Position numbers and translations under genes: made by a program. The notes under the pieces were generated by a model. That model was not told the origin of the DNA and ran no database searches. It saw only the letters and a program-made list of their open reading frames with translations. A stretch of 64,000 nt of DNA, taken from Aquimarina sp. TRL1. GTDB lineage: Bacteria; Bacteroidota; Bacteroidia; Flavobacteriales; Flavobacteriaceae. Location: assembly GCF_013365535.1 (NCBI RefSeq), contig NZ_CP053590.1, forward strand, positions 226,001 through 290,000, read 5' to 3'. How positions within the stretch are numbered: the first letter of the stretch is position 1; every line of letters starts with the position of its first letter. Below, piece after piece: positions 45,641 to 53,595 of the stretch.

Positions 45641-46100
45641 AATAAAGAATAGCATACTAGAAATAGATACGAATTTCTTGACAGACTTTAAAGATTTTGA
45701 AAAAGTTAATGATGATTGGAATGTTGAAAAATATCTAAATTTTAGTTATGATATTAATGCAGCTATTGCTTTTTCTAAACTATACTTCCCAACATTTATA
45801 GAGTATAGAGGTTGTATTGTATTAGAAAGCCGTTTCGATGAAGGTGTTTTCGAAGATTGGTATAAAGAATTTAACGGGGAAATTAAGCAGATAGAAAAAA
45901 TGTGTAATCTATATGAACTAAAAGATCTATTTCATATTAATAGCCCAAACCAATCAATTGGCAAAATTAAGGAATTAGGGAAATCATTAAAGATTAGTTG
46001 GGAACAAAATCTTAAAATACTATTTCCTAATAAAGATATTGAAGTTAGTCTGATAGATGAAAATGATTCGTGTTACATCACGATTAACTCAAGAAAATAG
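45630..46100 (+). CDS. Putative immunity protein for the RHS toxin
   Basis: 156 residues from the ATG at 45630, overlapping the toxin end by 11 bp; an ATG at 45612 would overlap more. It is an acidic cytoplasmic protein without signal peptide, with aromatic-rich strands (CIVLESRFDEGVFEDWYKEFNG) and a short helical tail. Size, overlap and absence of a signal match immunity proteins of polymorphic toxins. I do not recognise a named immunity family. A strong terminator follows 93 bp downstream. Confidence 0.65.
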   Translation: MENKIKNSILEIDTNFLTDFKDFEKVNDDWNVEKYLNFSYDINAAIAFSKLYFPTFIEYRGCIVLESRFDEGVFEDWYKEFNGEIKQIEKMCNLYELKDLFHINSPNQSIGKIKELGKSLKISWEQNLKILFPNKDIEVSLIDENDSCYITINSRK

Positions 46101-46192
46101 AGCAATAAATTCCTGTAGGGTTATAATATGTTGCTAGTTCGAGTTTGTGACTCGGACTTTCATATGAATAAGCAGATAAAATAAATATAAAG

Positions 46193-46221
46193 ACCAGTTA
46201 TAGAGATATAGCTGGTTTTTT
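46193..46221 (+). terminator. Terminator after the toxin-immunity pair
   Basis: Arms 46193-46202 and 46207-46216 (10 bp, one mismatch), loop GAGA, then a T-run. Confidence 0.8.
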
Positions 46222-46377
46222 TATGATATACTTTAGTGGTGGGGTGGCGCAATATATCTTGTAGATACAGAAAAATGTAGTGCAGATCGTATACAAATCA
46301 TTATTTTAGGTATGTAAAAGGTGGTGCAGAAGGAACGTTCTTAAAAAAATAAGTTAGCAGCTCTAGGTATAGGCTAA

Positions 46378-46530
46378 AAAAAGGGATACGCTAAAAAAAA
46401 TCGCGTAAACTACTATCCCTTTGGGTTACAGCACAAGGGTTACAATAATACTATTGTCGGCGCTGAAAATAATTATCATACATTTAATGGAGTAGAACAC
46501 GAAGAAGCATTAGGTTTAAATATCTACGAA
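46378..46530 (+). pseudogene. Truncated RHS core upstream of an orphan toxin tip
   Basis: The frame is open from 46378 (after a stop at 46375) and reads an RHS-core sequence without a start codon: NYYPFGLQHKGYNN, then YHTFNGVEHEEALGLNIYEM. It aligns with the core of the 41810 gene (HYYPFGLEHRGYN, YGYNGKEEENELDFKTL). Everything upstream of the core is missing, so this is a displaced C-terminal cassette. 46222-46377 shows no recognisable coding remnant. Confidence 0.7.
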
Positions 46531-47427
46531 ATGGATGTTAGGCAATATGACCCAGCTATCGCAAGATTTACTTCTTTAGATCCTGTTACGCACTTCTTTT
46601 CGTCACCATATAATGCTTTTGATAATAATCCTGTAGTTTGGTCAGACCCTAGTGGAGCTGATGCTACCAAACTTATAAATGATGCTTGGAACGCAGCTGG
46701 TAATGGAACTACTACATTCACAAACAATAATGATGGAACTTTTTCTGGAAGTAATGGAACAACAGTTGATTGTGATGATTGTCCATCAGTTCAATTATAT
46801 GAAACTGCAAAATATAATAACACTTTACCGAACTATGATGAAAGTAGGGCAAATGAAGCTATTACTGTAGGAGACTATAGTTTAACACCATATTATAAAG
46901 ATGGAGAGATTGTAGCTTATGGTGCAGCAAGAGGTAATAGATTAGAATATATAATTGCTGCAGGAAGTGTAGGAGCCTTTCAAGAAAATGCTTTTATATA
47001 TACTACAGCAGCAAATCTTTTCTATATAAATGGGTATGCTCCAGATGAAAATACTATAGCATTATCCCAAGGAGACCTTAGTGGTTTGGGTGGAATGTGG
47101 AAAGAAGCATTATCAAGCCCTCAATATTATCTTTATGTGGCTACAGTACTTGCAGGAGGAGCAAATGTTAATGTAAATAAAGCGGCAATAGAAAGTAATT
47201 TTAGAAGATTTGTCAAAAAAGCACCTTCAAACTCTAAAGCAAATGCAACTATGACACCTTTAGGTAATAGTGGGAATTATCTATTTGAAGCAACTTCCCC
47301 AGGTAAAGTACCTGGTTCAAAAGCTGTATATCAAAAATGGGTAAATAATAAAGGAGAAACTACTAGAATGTTAAAGACAACTTATGCGCCAGACGGAAAA
47401 GTTATTCACGTTAAAGCTAAACACTAA
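46531..47427 (+). CDS. Orphan RHS C-terminal toxin module
   Basis: 298 residues from the first ATG of a longer open frame. It begins inside the RHS core (MDVRQYDPAIARFTSLDPVTHFFSSPYNAFDNNPVVWSDPSGAD), then diverges into a variable region and a C-terminal tip (SPGKVPGSKAVYQKWVNN and TYAPDGKVIHVKAKH) that looks like a small nuclease-type toxin end, family not assigned. There is no signal peptide or shell, so it cannot be exported on its own. It may be a silent tip available for recombination with the full-length RHS gene. A putative immunity gene follows 3 bp later. Confidence 0.7.
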   Translation: MDVRQYDPAIARFTSLDPVTHFFSSPYNAFDNNPVVWSDPSGADATKLINDAWNAAGNGTTTFTNNNDGTFSGSNGTTVDCDDCPSVQLYETAKYNNTLPNYDESRANEAITVGDYSLTPYYKDGEIVAYGAARGNRLEYIIAAGSVGAFQENAFIYTTAANLFYINGYAPDENTIALSQGDLSGLGGMWKEALSSPQYYLYVATVLAGGANVNVNKAAIESNFRRFVKKAPSNSKANATMTPLGNSGNYLFEATSPGKVPGSKAVYQKWVNNKGETTRMLKTTYAPDGKVIHVKAKH

Positions 47428-47430
47428 GGT

Positions 47431-47784
47431 ATGCGAGATAGAAAAGAAATTTTAAAAGATATTATTCTAATCAATGGAGATTTATCTCTTTTAGAGAAAG
47501 AACTTTCTCCTTATTCTTGGGATGTTGAAGAATCTTTGATAGTACTTAAAGGAATTGATTTTGTTACTTTGTTTAAAAAAAGTATTGAGGATAAAGTTAC
47601 TTTTGAAAGCTTAGTAAAATGGGCAAATTTGATAGAATGTAGAGACGATATTGATTTTGAAACAGATGTTTTACAAGAATACATTTTTGAAATAGCAAAC
47701 CCAGAGATAAATGGAGAACTAACTAGGGAGAGAGTAAATGAAATCATCTTAGATTTAGAAATGAAAATTGAAAGAACTGAATAA
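47431..47784 (+). CDS. Putative immunity protein of the orphan RHS module
   Basis: 117 residues, acidic, helical, without signal peptide (LSLLEKELSPYSWDVEESL, FVTLFKKSIEDKVTFESL). It starts 3 bp after the orphan toxin module and shares one base with the next gene (TAATG). Size and position are typical for a cognate immunity protein. Family not recognised. Confidence 0.6.
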   Translation: MRDRKEILKDIILINGDLSLLEKELSPYSWDVEESLIVLKGIDFVTLFKKSIEDKVTFESLVKWANLIECRDDIDFETDVLQEYIFEIANPEINGELTRERVNEIILDLEMKIERTE

Positions 47785-48416
47785 TGAAATTTATATTAAT
47801 ACTTACTTTATTATTTGGCTTAACTATAAATGCTCAATCTGATAAGTCATTTTTAAATGATAAGATAGGCAAATACTCAAATGATAAGATAGATAAATTA
47901 GTAGATAAAAAAATAATCTCTGATTTTGATGCTACAATTTTGAAAGTCTATACAGTCAAATTAAAAGCTGATGGGAATAATATTAAAGAATATACCTATT
48001 CACGATTATTAGATAGTTTAAGTTCTTTAAAAAAAGGAATGAAAAATGGTATTGTAAAGCTTAATAATCACGGTAAAGATTCTATTTTTATAAGAACTCC
48101 TTACAATCAAAAAATGTTTGTAGGCTTAGGCAAAATGAGTCTTGAAAAACTTATAGCAAGAGAAAGCAAGAATTTACCAAGTGATTACCACGCCAGTTTA
48201 AATAATTTTATTACTTCGCCAGAAGTAATGGTAAAAGCTATGAACCAAATGAAGTTAGACCCACTTACGTCTATGTTATTTGGTAATATCATTTTAATTA
48301 AAACCGAAAACGGTGAAGAAATGTCAAATTTTAAAATAGGTGCTGTATTGGAAATAGCGAACCGTATTAAAAAGACAGAGGAATTTACACCTATTAAACA
48401 AATATTAAAGTTATAA
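47784..48416 (+). CDS. Secreted protein of unknown function
   Basis: 210 residues with a signal peptide ending LTINAQ. The body is Lys/Asp/Asn-rich (SFLNDKIGKYSNDKIDKLVDKK) with no motif I recognise. It begins with a TAATG overlap on the preceding immunity-like gene, so it is likely co-transcribed with the orphan module, and ends just before a strong terminator. A role as periplasmic adaptor is possible but unsupported. Confidence 0.6.
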   Translation: MKFILILTLLFGLTINAQSDKSFLNDKIGKYSNDKIDKLVDKKIISDFDATILKVYTVKLKADGNNIKEYTYSRLLDSLSSLKKGMKNGIVKLNNHGKDSIFIRTPYNQKMFVGLGKMSLEKLIARESKNLPSDYHASLNNFITSPEVMVKAMNQMKLDPLTSMLFGNIILIKTENGEEMSNFKIGAVLEIANRIKKTEEFTPIKQILKL

Positions 48417-48420
48417 AATA

Positions 48421-48444
48421 AAACCACCTTCAGGTGGTTTTTTT
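48421..48444 (+). terminator. Terminator after the orphan RHS cassette
   Basis: Perfect 8-bp arms 48421-48428 and 48433-48440, loop TTCA, T-run. Confidence 0.85.
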
Positions 48445-48445
48445 A

Positions 48446-48472
48446 TGTTTTAAAATAGCTATGTAGATAGCA
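48446..48472 (-). repeat. 27-bp repeat, copy A (inverted relative to B)
   Basis: Its reverse complement is identical over 27 bp to 49663-49689. The pair brackets the astacin-like protease gene as terminal inverted repeats would. The core reads CTATCTACATAGCTATTTTA. Confidence 0.8.
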
Positions 48473-48684
48473 AGGCTATACAAAAATGTGTTTTTTAAAA
48501 CTTTAACACATTAATAATTCAAACATTAACAAACAATACATTTTTTTTATTGTAATCAATTGTTTTTAAAACTATTAAGCTTTACACGGGTTTACCTCAT
48601 GTTAATGTATAGTTAATCATTTTGTTTACGATAAGACTAAATAAATCTACACTAATTTTAGTATAAACTTTTAAAACCATAAAT

Positions 48685-49521
48685 ATGAAATTGAGACTTA
48701 ATTTAAGTATATTCATAGGAATTGCTTTAGGAATGATTTCCTGTGAGAGAGAGGCTAACTTTCATCAATCTGAACAGATAACTAACCAAGAATATTATAA
48801 TTATCAAGAAACTGAGACATTTAATATTGAAGGGCGAACCATTGAAGTACCATTATCAGCTACTCAAAAAGATAGATATATTATAGGAGGAGATCTTCTT
48901 ATGACTAGAGCTCAAGTAATAAAATATTATTCTAAAAACACAAAAGGTTTTCTAAAATATAAACCTTGGCCAGAAGGAAAGGTATATTATCAATGGGCTC
49001 CTTCCATCAGTTCAAGAGTTAAATCTTTAACAACCCAAGCGATTAATCACATCTCAAGCAAAGTTCCCAAAATTACATTTATAGAAAGCAAAGGGAATGG
49101 GGATTACCTTAAAATAAGTGATAATCATATATACAGTTCAGGAGGAGAAGTAGAAATTATTGGTTATGAGCAAAGAATGGGAGAAAAAAATGTTAGAATA
49201 GGTAAAAGTGCAGATTTAGTGACCATAATTCATGAACTCGGACATTCTTTAGGTTTGTTACATGAATTTACTAGACCTGACCGAGATAAATATATTCTGT
49301 TTCATCCTGATAATGGTCCATTTTATACTCAGCCTATCGATGGAAGTGGAAGGCTTGAAGGGACATTTGATTATGAGTCAATTATGAATTATTCTTCAGT
49401 AAGAGTTCACGACACAGCACCATATTATACAATAGTACGAAAAGACAATATGATGCCTATTATTGTAGGTAATAGTCTGAGTAGTGGAGATATATCTGCT
49501 CTTAATTCTCTCTATAAATAA
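48685..49521 (+). CDS. Astacin-like zinc metallopeptidase lipoprotein
   Basis: 278 residues, lipobox GMISC (Cys 20). The zinc signature HELGHSLGLLHEFTRPDRD (His 183, Glu 184, His 187, His 193) is that of astacins (HExxHxxGxxHExxRxDRD). The Met-turn YESIMNYSSV and a Tyr in the right place complete the active site. The pro-region (about 40-95) contains IIGGDLLMTRAQV, similar in layout to the HEIGH protein at 29400 although the catalytic domains differ. It would act on extracellular proteins. It is enclosed by a 27-bp inverted repeat and has a 200-bp AT-rich leader. Confidence 0.88.
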   Translation: MKLRLNLSIFIGIALGMISCEREANFHQSEQITNQEYYNYQETETFNIEGRTIEVPLSATQKDRYIIGGDLLMTRAQVIKYYSKNTKGFLKYKPWPEGKVYYQWAPSISSRVKSLTTQAINHISSKVPKITFIESKGNGDYLKISDNHIYSSGGEVEIIGYEQRMGEKNVRIGKSADLVTIIHELGHSLGLLHEFTRPDRDKYILFHPDNGPFYTQPIDGSGRLEGTFDYESIMNYSSVRVHDTAPYYTIVRKDNMMPIIVGNSLSSGDISALNSLYK

Positions 49522-49662
49522 AACTAATTATTTGATATTCTAATTGATTGAAACCTCTTTTCTCTCTAATTCATGCAAAAAATAAAATAAAGATACAGAA
49601 CAGTACTTATTTATTATTTGCCTACAAAAATGCTTCTCTTAATAGTTAATCCTACATTGCTC

Positions 49663-49689
49663 TGCTATCTACATAGCTATTTTAAAACA
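49663..49689 (+). repeat. 27-bp repeat, copy B
   Basis: Exact inverted match to 48446-48472. It also resembles 53360-53386 in direct orientation (three mismatches). It lies 66 bp before the terpene synthase gene. Confidence 0.8.
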
Positions 49690-49755
49690 GAGAATGTAAA
49701 CTTATAATTTTTAAGAGAATGTATATTGAAAAATTCGATTATAAATCAGAAACAT

Positions 49756-50841
49756 ATGGAAGATATTAAGCTATTTAATCCAACACCAAATAAAGTATAC
49801 TTACCATTTGCTCTAAAAAAACACAGAAAAGAAACAGACAAAATTGACGAATATAAGGATTGGCTTTTAAAATTTAAATTAGTACAGAATGAGACTCAAG
49901 CACTGTCATTAGCTAGAACAGGAAGTTATCATGTCAGAATATTTTATCCCAATATAAAGTCATTTCAAGAAAAAGATATAGTTGATTTGTGTAACTGGGT
50001 ATGTTTATTGGATGAAATTATTGAAAAAAAAATAAAGAAAGAAGAGGTGTCTAACGTTGGCTATTTTTTGCATAAACTGGTAGCTAAAATTAAATCCTAC
50101 ACACTTTATAATTCTATTTATTTTGAAAACATCGGTAATGATGAACTTATACACAAGCTAATAAACGCATTAAACGATGTAATAGAAAGAATAAAGCTAT
50201 GGTCAGAAATAACTTATGTAAACAGCATAATTAATGAAATTGTTAATTTCATATTAGTAGCAGAATGGGAATCTTTCTTAGATATAAGTAATCCATTAAC
50301 AATTCTTGATGACTATTGTTTAATGAGGACCACAAACGGAGGAGGTCATTTCGCAAATTCAATTATAAAATGCATTAACAAAGTTGAACCGAATATCAAT
50401 GAAAAAAGACCTGGATTAACTCAAGTATTGATTAATTCTATATTGTTAGTTTTAGTAATAGACAATGATATTTACTCATATAATAAAGAGTATGAAGAAA
50501 AAAACATTAGAAACAACATAATAACTCTGGTTAATAAAAAGTACCAAAACAATTGTATAATTAGCTCATTAAATCAGGTTATAGATTTACGTAATCAGAT
50601 ATTATTTTGTTATGTAAACCAACGTGATAAACTTATGAAAACAGAGAATAATGGTATATACGACTACTTAAATAGTTTAGAACAAATGATCCCAGGTAAT
50701 TTAATATTTGGTAAAACATGTAAAAGATATAACACTTCTAACAAAATTATACCAGATTTAAAGTCAAGTTCAAATTTTAAAGATTCAGGTAACATACATT
50801 TAGACATCAAATCAATACAATGGTGGTGGAGAACAAATTAA
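49756..50841 (+). CDS. Class I terpene synthase
   Basis: 361 residues from the ATG at 49756; the frame is open further upstream but only with a TTG. It shows the class I cyclase metal motifs: an Asp-rich site WVCLLDEIIE (D86, E87, E90, a DExxE variant of DDxxD/E), a pyrophosphate-sensor Arg (R191 in DYCLMRTTNGGG) and an intact NSE triad NDIYSYNKE (N237, S241, E245). It ends in an aromatic-rich tail (IQWWWRTN) where the usual RY pair sits. It would ionise a prenyl diphosphate and cyclise it; chain length cannot be told. It is the first gene of a tight three-gene cassette with a beta-propeller and an FAD monooxygenase. No prenyltransferase gene is in the window. Confidence 0.88.
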   Translation: MEDIKLFNPTPNKVYLPFALKKHRKETDKIDEYKDWLLKFKLVQNETQALSLARTGSYHVRIFYPNIKSFQEKDIVDLCNWVCLLDEIIEKKIKKEEVSNVGYFLHKLVAKIKSYTLYNSIYFENIGNDELIHKLINALNDVIERIKLWSEITYVNSIINEIVNFILVAEWESFLDISNPLTILDDYCLMRTTNGGGHFANSIIKCINKVEPNINEKRPGLTQVLINSILLVLVIDNDIYSYNKEYEEKNIRNNIITLVNKKYQNNCIISSLNQVIDLRNQILFCYVNQRDKLMKTENNGIYDYLNSLEQMIPGNLIFGKTCKRYNTSNKIIPDLKSSSNFKDSGNIHLDIKSIQWWWRTN

Positions 50842-50851
50842 ACATATTATA

Positions 50852-51880
50852 ATGAAGAAAAGTATAAAGAAATCTAATGAGTTATATGTTCCATTAGCTC
50901 ACTTAAATGAAGTAATCGTCATTGATATTAACACCAATGAAATAATAAAAAATATTCCGATCAATGACACACCAATCTTACCATTAGGAAGTAGACCTAC
51001 AGTTTTAACAGCAACATTAGATGGCCAAAAGATTTACACCGATAACTTTGGTTTAATACCTACTACTATATCGGTGATTGATAGGCAATCAAATACCGTT
51101 AAATCAATTATCATAAACGGAGTTCCTCTTGGTACATTTCTATCAATTGATGGTAAAGAATTATATGTTTCTGAGAACAATAAAAGTGTAGAAGTGATAT
51201 GTACAAAAACAGACAAAATAATTAGACGTCTTAATTTCTATGATGTTCCTGTAGCTTGTATGGGGGGGCCAGATGGTAATCTTTATATTGGGTTTGCAAA
51301 TGGATTTTTAGGAGTTTATGATTCAGAAAATGGTGAAACAATTCGTGAACCTATATTTACAGGGGGAACATTACCCGCTTGGTATACATTTTCTTCAGAC
51401 AGAAATAAGTTATATGTAGATGTAGTGTGTTCTATAGGAGTTATAGACATTAAGGAATGGAAACTTATAAAATCTATTTCTACAAAAAACAATAGAGAAG
51501 ATGACTCATGGGCATTTACCTCTACACTATCTCCTAATGGAGATAAACTTTATGTTACATTATTAGGAGATAAAGGAGTATTAGTTATTGATACTAAAAC
51601 CGATACTATAATTTCAGAAATTGAGACAGCTGGATCTGCTACTTGCGTAACTTTTAGTTCAGATGGCAGATATGGCTATATTAGTGATATGGGGCCAAGT
51701 CTATCATATCTAAAAGGACCTTCAGGTGGAACAATATTAGGAACAGCTTGGGTAGGTTTTGGAATTATTGGAAATGGTCAAATTATAATATTTGATCCAA
51801 TTTCAGACAAAATCATTGGAGAACCAATAAGTGTTGGTCCTACACCTGGAATAACTGTTTGTTTACCAAGCATTGATTAA
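50852..51880 (+). CDS. YVTN-type seven-bladed beta-propeller, cytoplasmic
   Basis: 342 residues without signal peptide. Repeats of about 45 residues carry the YVTN/Lactonase-type pattern: ELYVPLAHLNEVIVIDINTNEII, KIYTDNFGLIPTTISVIDRQSNTV, ELYVSENNKSVEVICTKTDKII, KLYVTLLGDKGVLVIDTKTDTII, enough for seven blades. Propellers of this class are usually exported; this one is not. It lies 10 bp after the terpene synthase and 3 bp before the FAD enzyme, so it is clearly part of the pathway. It might be a scaffold, a hydrolase/isomerase of the lactonase type, or an unrecognised cyclase. The sequence does not decide. Confidence 0.8.
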   Translation: MKKSIKKSNELYVPLAHLNEVIVIDINTNEIIKNIPINDTPILPLGSRPTVLTATLDGQKIYTDNFGLIPTTISVIDRQSNTVKSIIINGVPLGTFLSIDGKELYVSENNKSVEVICTKTDKIIRRLNFYDVPVACMGGPDGNLYIGFANGFLGVYDSENGETIREPIFTGGTLPAWYTFSSDRNKLYVDVVCSIGVIDIKEWKLIKSISTKNNREDDSWAFTSTLSPNGDKLYVTLLGDKGVLVIDTKTDTIISEIETAGSATCVTFSSDGRYGYISDMGPSLSYLKGPSGGTILGTAWVGFGIIGNGQIIIFDPISDKIIGEPISVGPTPGITVCLPSID

Positions 51881-51883
51881 TTT

Positions 51884-53218
51884 ATGAGAAATAAAGTAGC
51901 TATTATCATAGGAGGAAGTATTACAGGCTGTTTAATTGCGGAAGCAATTTCAGAGGTGTTTGAGAAGGTTTTAATACTTGAAAAAGAACAATTTGAAAAT
52001 TTCAAAAAAGACAGAAAAAATGTACCTCAAGAAAAACATGTACATGTATTGTTAAATAAAGGTGAGCAATTAATTGAAGAAATTTTTCCGAAGTTGATGG
52101 ACGATTTAAAAAGAGGAGGTGCTAACTATATAGATATGGGAATAGATATAGATTGGTTCCAGTTTGGATCGTGGAAAAAAAAAATTTCAAAAATGGGTTT
52201 ATATACACATTTTTTTTCTAGAAAACTATTAGATAACTGTGTAAAAAAAAGAATCCTCAATAACTCTAAAATTGAAATAATATCAAATAGCTCTTTTGAT
52301 TCTTATTTATATGAGAAAAGAAATAATTCAATTTGCGTAGCCGGAGTAAAAATTTATCTAAATGACAATGAAAAAGTTTTATACTCTGATTTGGTCATAG
52401 ATGCAAGTGGATATGGATCAAAAACAGATAAACTATTAAAATTAAAAGGTTTAGGAACAACTGTTAAAGAAGAAATAATAACAAACCTTGGATATGTTTC
52501 AAGACTCTATAAAAGAGACAAAAATACTCCAAACAAAAATGAAACAACTGTTGTCTGGTCTAAGCCTCCAAAAGAAAAAGCAATTGGCTTGATAATTCCT
52601 GTTGAAAATGATCAATGGCTAGTATCTGTTGGTGGATGGCATAATAATTTTCCGGATAAGAAAGTGAGTGATTTTTTAAAATTTACTAAAGACTCAATTC
52701 CAGTAAAACAATTTTATGATCGAATAAAAAATTATCAGCCAATATCAGACGTTTATAGATTCAAACTGAAAGGAGGTATTTGGAAACATTATGAAAAATT
52801 AGAAAAATTTCCAGATGGATTACTTGTAACAGGATCAGCTTTGTGTGCTCCAAATCCTTTCTATGGACAAGGAATAACTTTATCTGCAATTCAAGCTAAC
52901 ATTATCAAATCAAACATAGAAGAATGGACACTTGAAAAGCAGAATACAGCTCATATACAATCTTTGTTTACAAGAAGTATTAATACATCTTGGAATATGG
53001 CTAAAATAGAAGACCTGCGTTTCTCAGAAACAGTTGGAAACCGAAATATAATCATTAAGCTTATTCAGTGGTACGGAAAGAAATTTTCAAAAGTATCTTC
53101 TTTAACTTACTTTGCTCGTAAAATTCAACTTGAAATTATACATTTAAACAAATCATTTTATTGGATGTTTCACCCCATAATTTTGTTTCAAATGATAGTC
53201 AACCATAAAAAAATATAA
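51884..53218 (+). CDS. FAD-dependent monooxygenase/epoxidase-like enzyme
   Basis: 444 residues. The N-terminal FAD-binding motif IIGGSITGCLIAEAI (a GxSxxG variant common in this subgroup) is followed by KNVPQEKHVHVLLNKG, the motif of the natural-product FAD hydroxylases related to squalene-epoxidase and geranylgeranyl reductase. The second FAD motif, normally GDxxxxxNPxxGQG, reads GSALCAPNPFYGQG, so the conserved Asp is Ser. The C-terminal 70 residues are basic and hydrophobic, perhaps membrane-associating. It probably oxidises the terpene made by the first gene. Third gene of the cassette. Confidence 0.82.
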   Translation: MRNKVAIIIGGSITGCLIAEAISEVFEKVLILEKEQFENFKKDRKNVPQEKHVHVLLNKGEQLIEEIFPKLMDDLKRGGANYIDMGIDIDWFQFGSWKKKISKMGLYTHFFSRKLLDNCVKKRILNNSKIEIISNSSFDSYLYEKRNNSICVAGVKIYLNDNEKVLYSDLVIDASGYGSKTDKLLKLKGLGTTVKEEIITNLGYVSRLYKRDKNTPNKNETTVVWSKPPKEKAIGLIIPVENDQWLVSVGGWHNNFPDKKVSDFLKFTKDSIPVKQFYDRIKNYQPISDVYRFKLKGGIWKHYEKLEKFPDGLLVTGSALCAPNPFYGQGITLSAIQANIIKSNIEEWTLEKQNTAHIQSLFTRSINTSWNMAKIEDLRFSETVGNRNIIIKLIQWYGKKFSKVSSLTYFARKIQLEIIHLNKSFYWMFHPIILFQMIVNHKKI

Positions 53219-53263
53219 TGTTTTATGCGGGTACACTATAGTAGAACTAACTCAAAATAACCC

Positions 53264-53271
53264 TATTTTTG
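53264..53271 (+). promoter_or_regulatory. Possible -7 box downstream of the terpenoid cassette
   Basis: TATTTTTG, an exact TAnnTTTG match, 46 bp after the FAD gene. It could drive a short transcript over the 53327-53410 micro-ORF and end at the 53446-53480 terminator. No -33 element. Confidence 0.3.
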
Positions 53272-53359
53272 CAAAGACAAATAAAGACAAATAATGTCTT
53301 TAAATTAAAGTCCTTAATTAAGGAAAATGGAAGCATTAGGCGAATACTTACGAATGCTC

Positions 53360-53386
53360 TGCCATCTACATCGTTATTTTAAAACA
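53360..53386 (+). repeat. 27-bp repeat, copy C (diverged)
   Basis: Matches copy B with three mismatches, same orientation. B and C directly flank the terpenoid cassette. Confidence 0.65.
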
Positions 53387-53400
53387 AAGTGTCTCTTAAA
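53372..53400 (+). repeat. Shared element, left copy
   Basis: The core TTAAAACAAAGT-nn-CTCTTAAA recurs at 59034-59059. In both places it lies upstream of an AATAAAAAGT hairpin terminator. Confidence 0.5.
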
Positions 53401-53445
53401 TGGTTATTAGTTGAAAAATAGTAATTTTAGGTTCAGGAAAGAAAT

Positions 53446-53480
53446 AAAAAGTGATCTCAGGAACATAAAGATCACTTTTT
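53446..53480 (+). terminator. Terminator after the terpenoid cassette
   Basis: Perfect 12-bp arms 53446-53457 and 53469-53480, 11-nt loop, A-run/T-run. Confidence 0.8.
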
Positions 53481-53595
53481 ATCATTATGAATTTTTGTTT
53501 AATTTTTTAAATTCTCAATAAGTTGTTAAATAATTTAAAGGACTGACATTAAATTATTTATTATCAATTTTTTATTTTTAAAAAAGCTCGACAAT

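Larger units (their letters stand above)
53327..53410 (+). other. 27-residue micro-ORF overlapping the third 27-bp repeat copy
   Basis: It reads MEALGEYLRM then LCHLHRYFKTKCLLNGY. At 49631 a similar stretch (LLCYLHSYFKT) is encoded over repeat copy B. The resemblance follows the DNA repeat and may not mean it is translated. The rest of 53219-53595 holds no gene. Confidence 0.25.

Noticed and set aside
46231..46330. Possible small RNA or tRNA-like fold between the immunity gene and the RHS remnant
   Set aside because: No cloverleaf, no consistent pairing, no promoter of the TAnnTTTG type close by.
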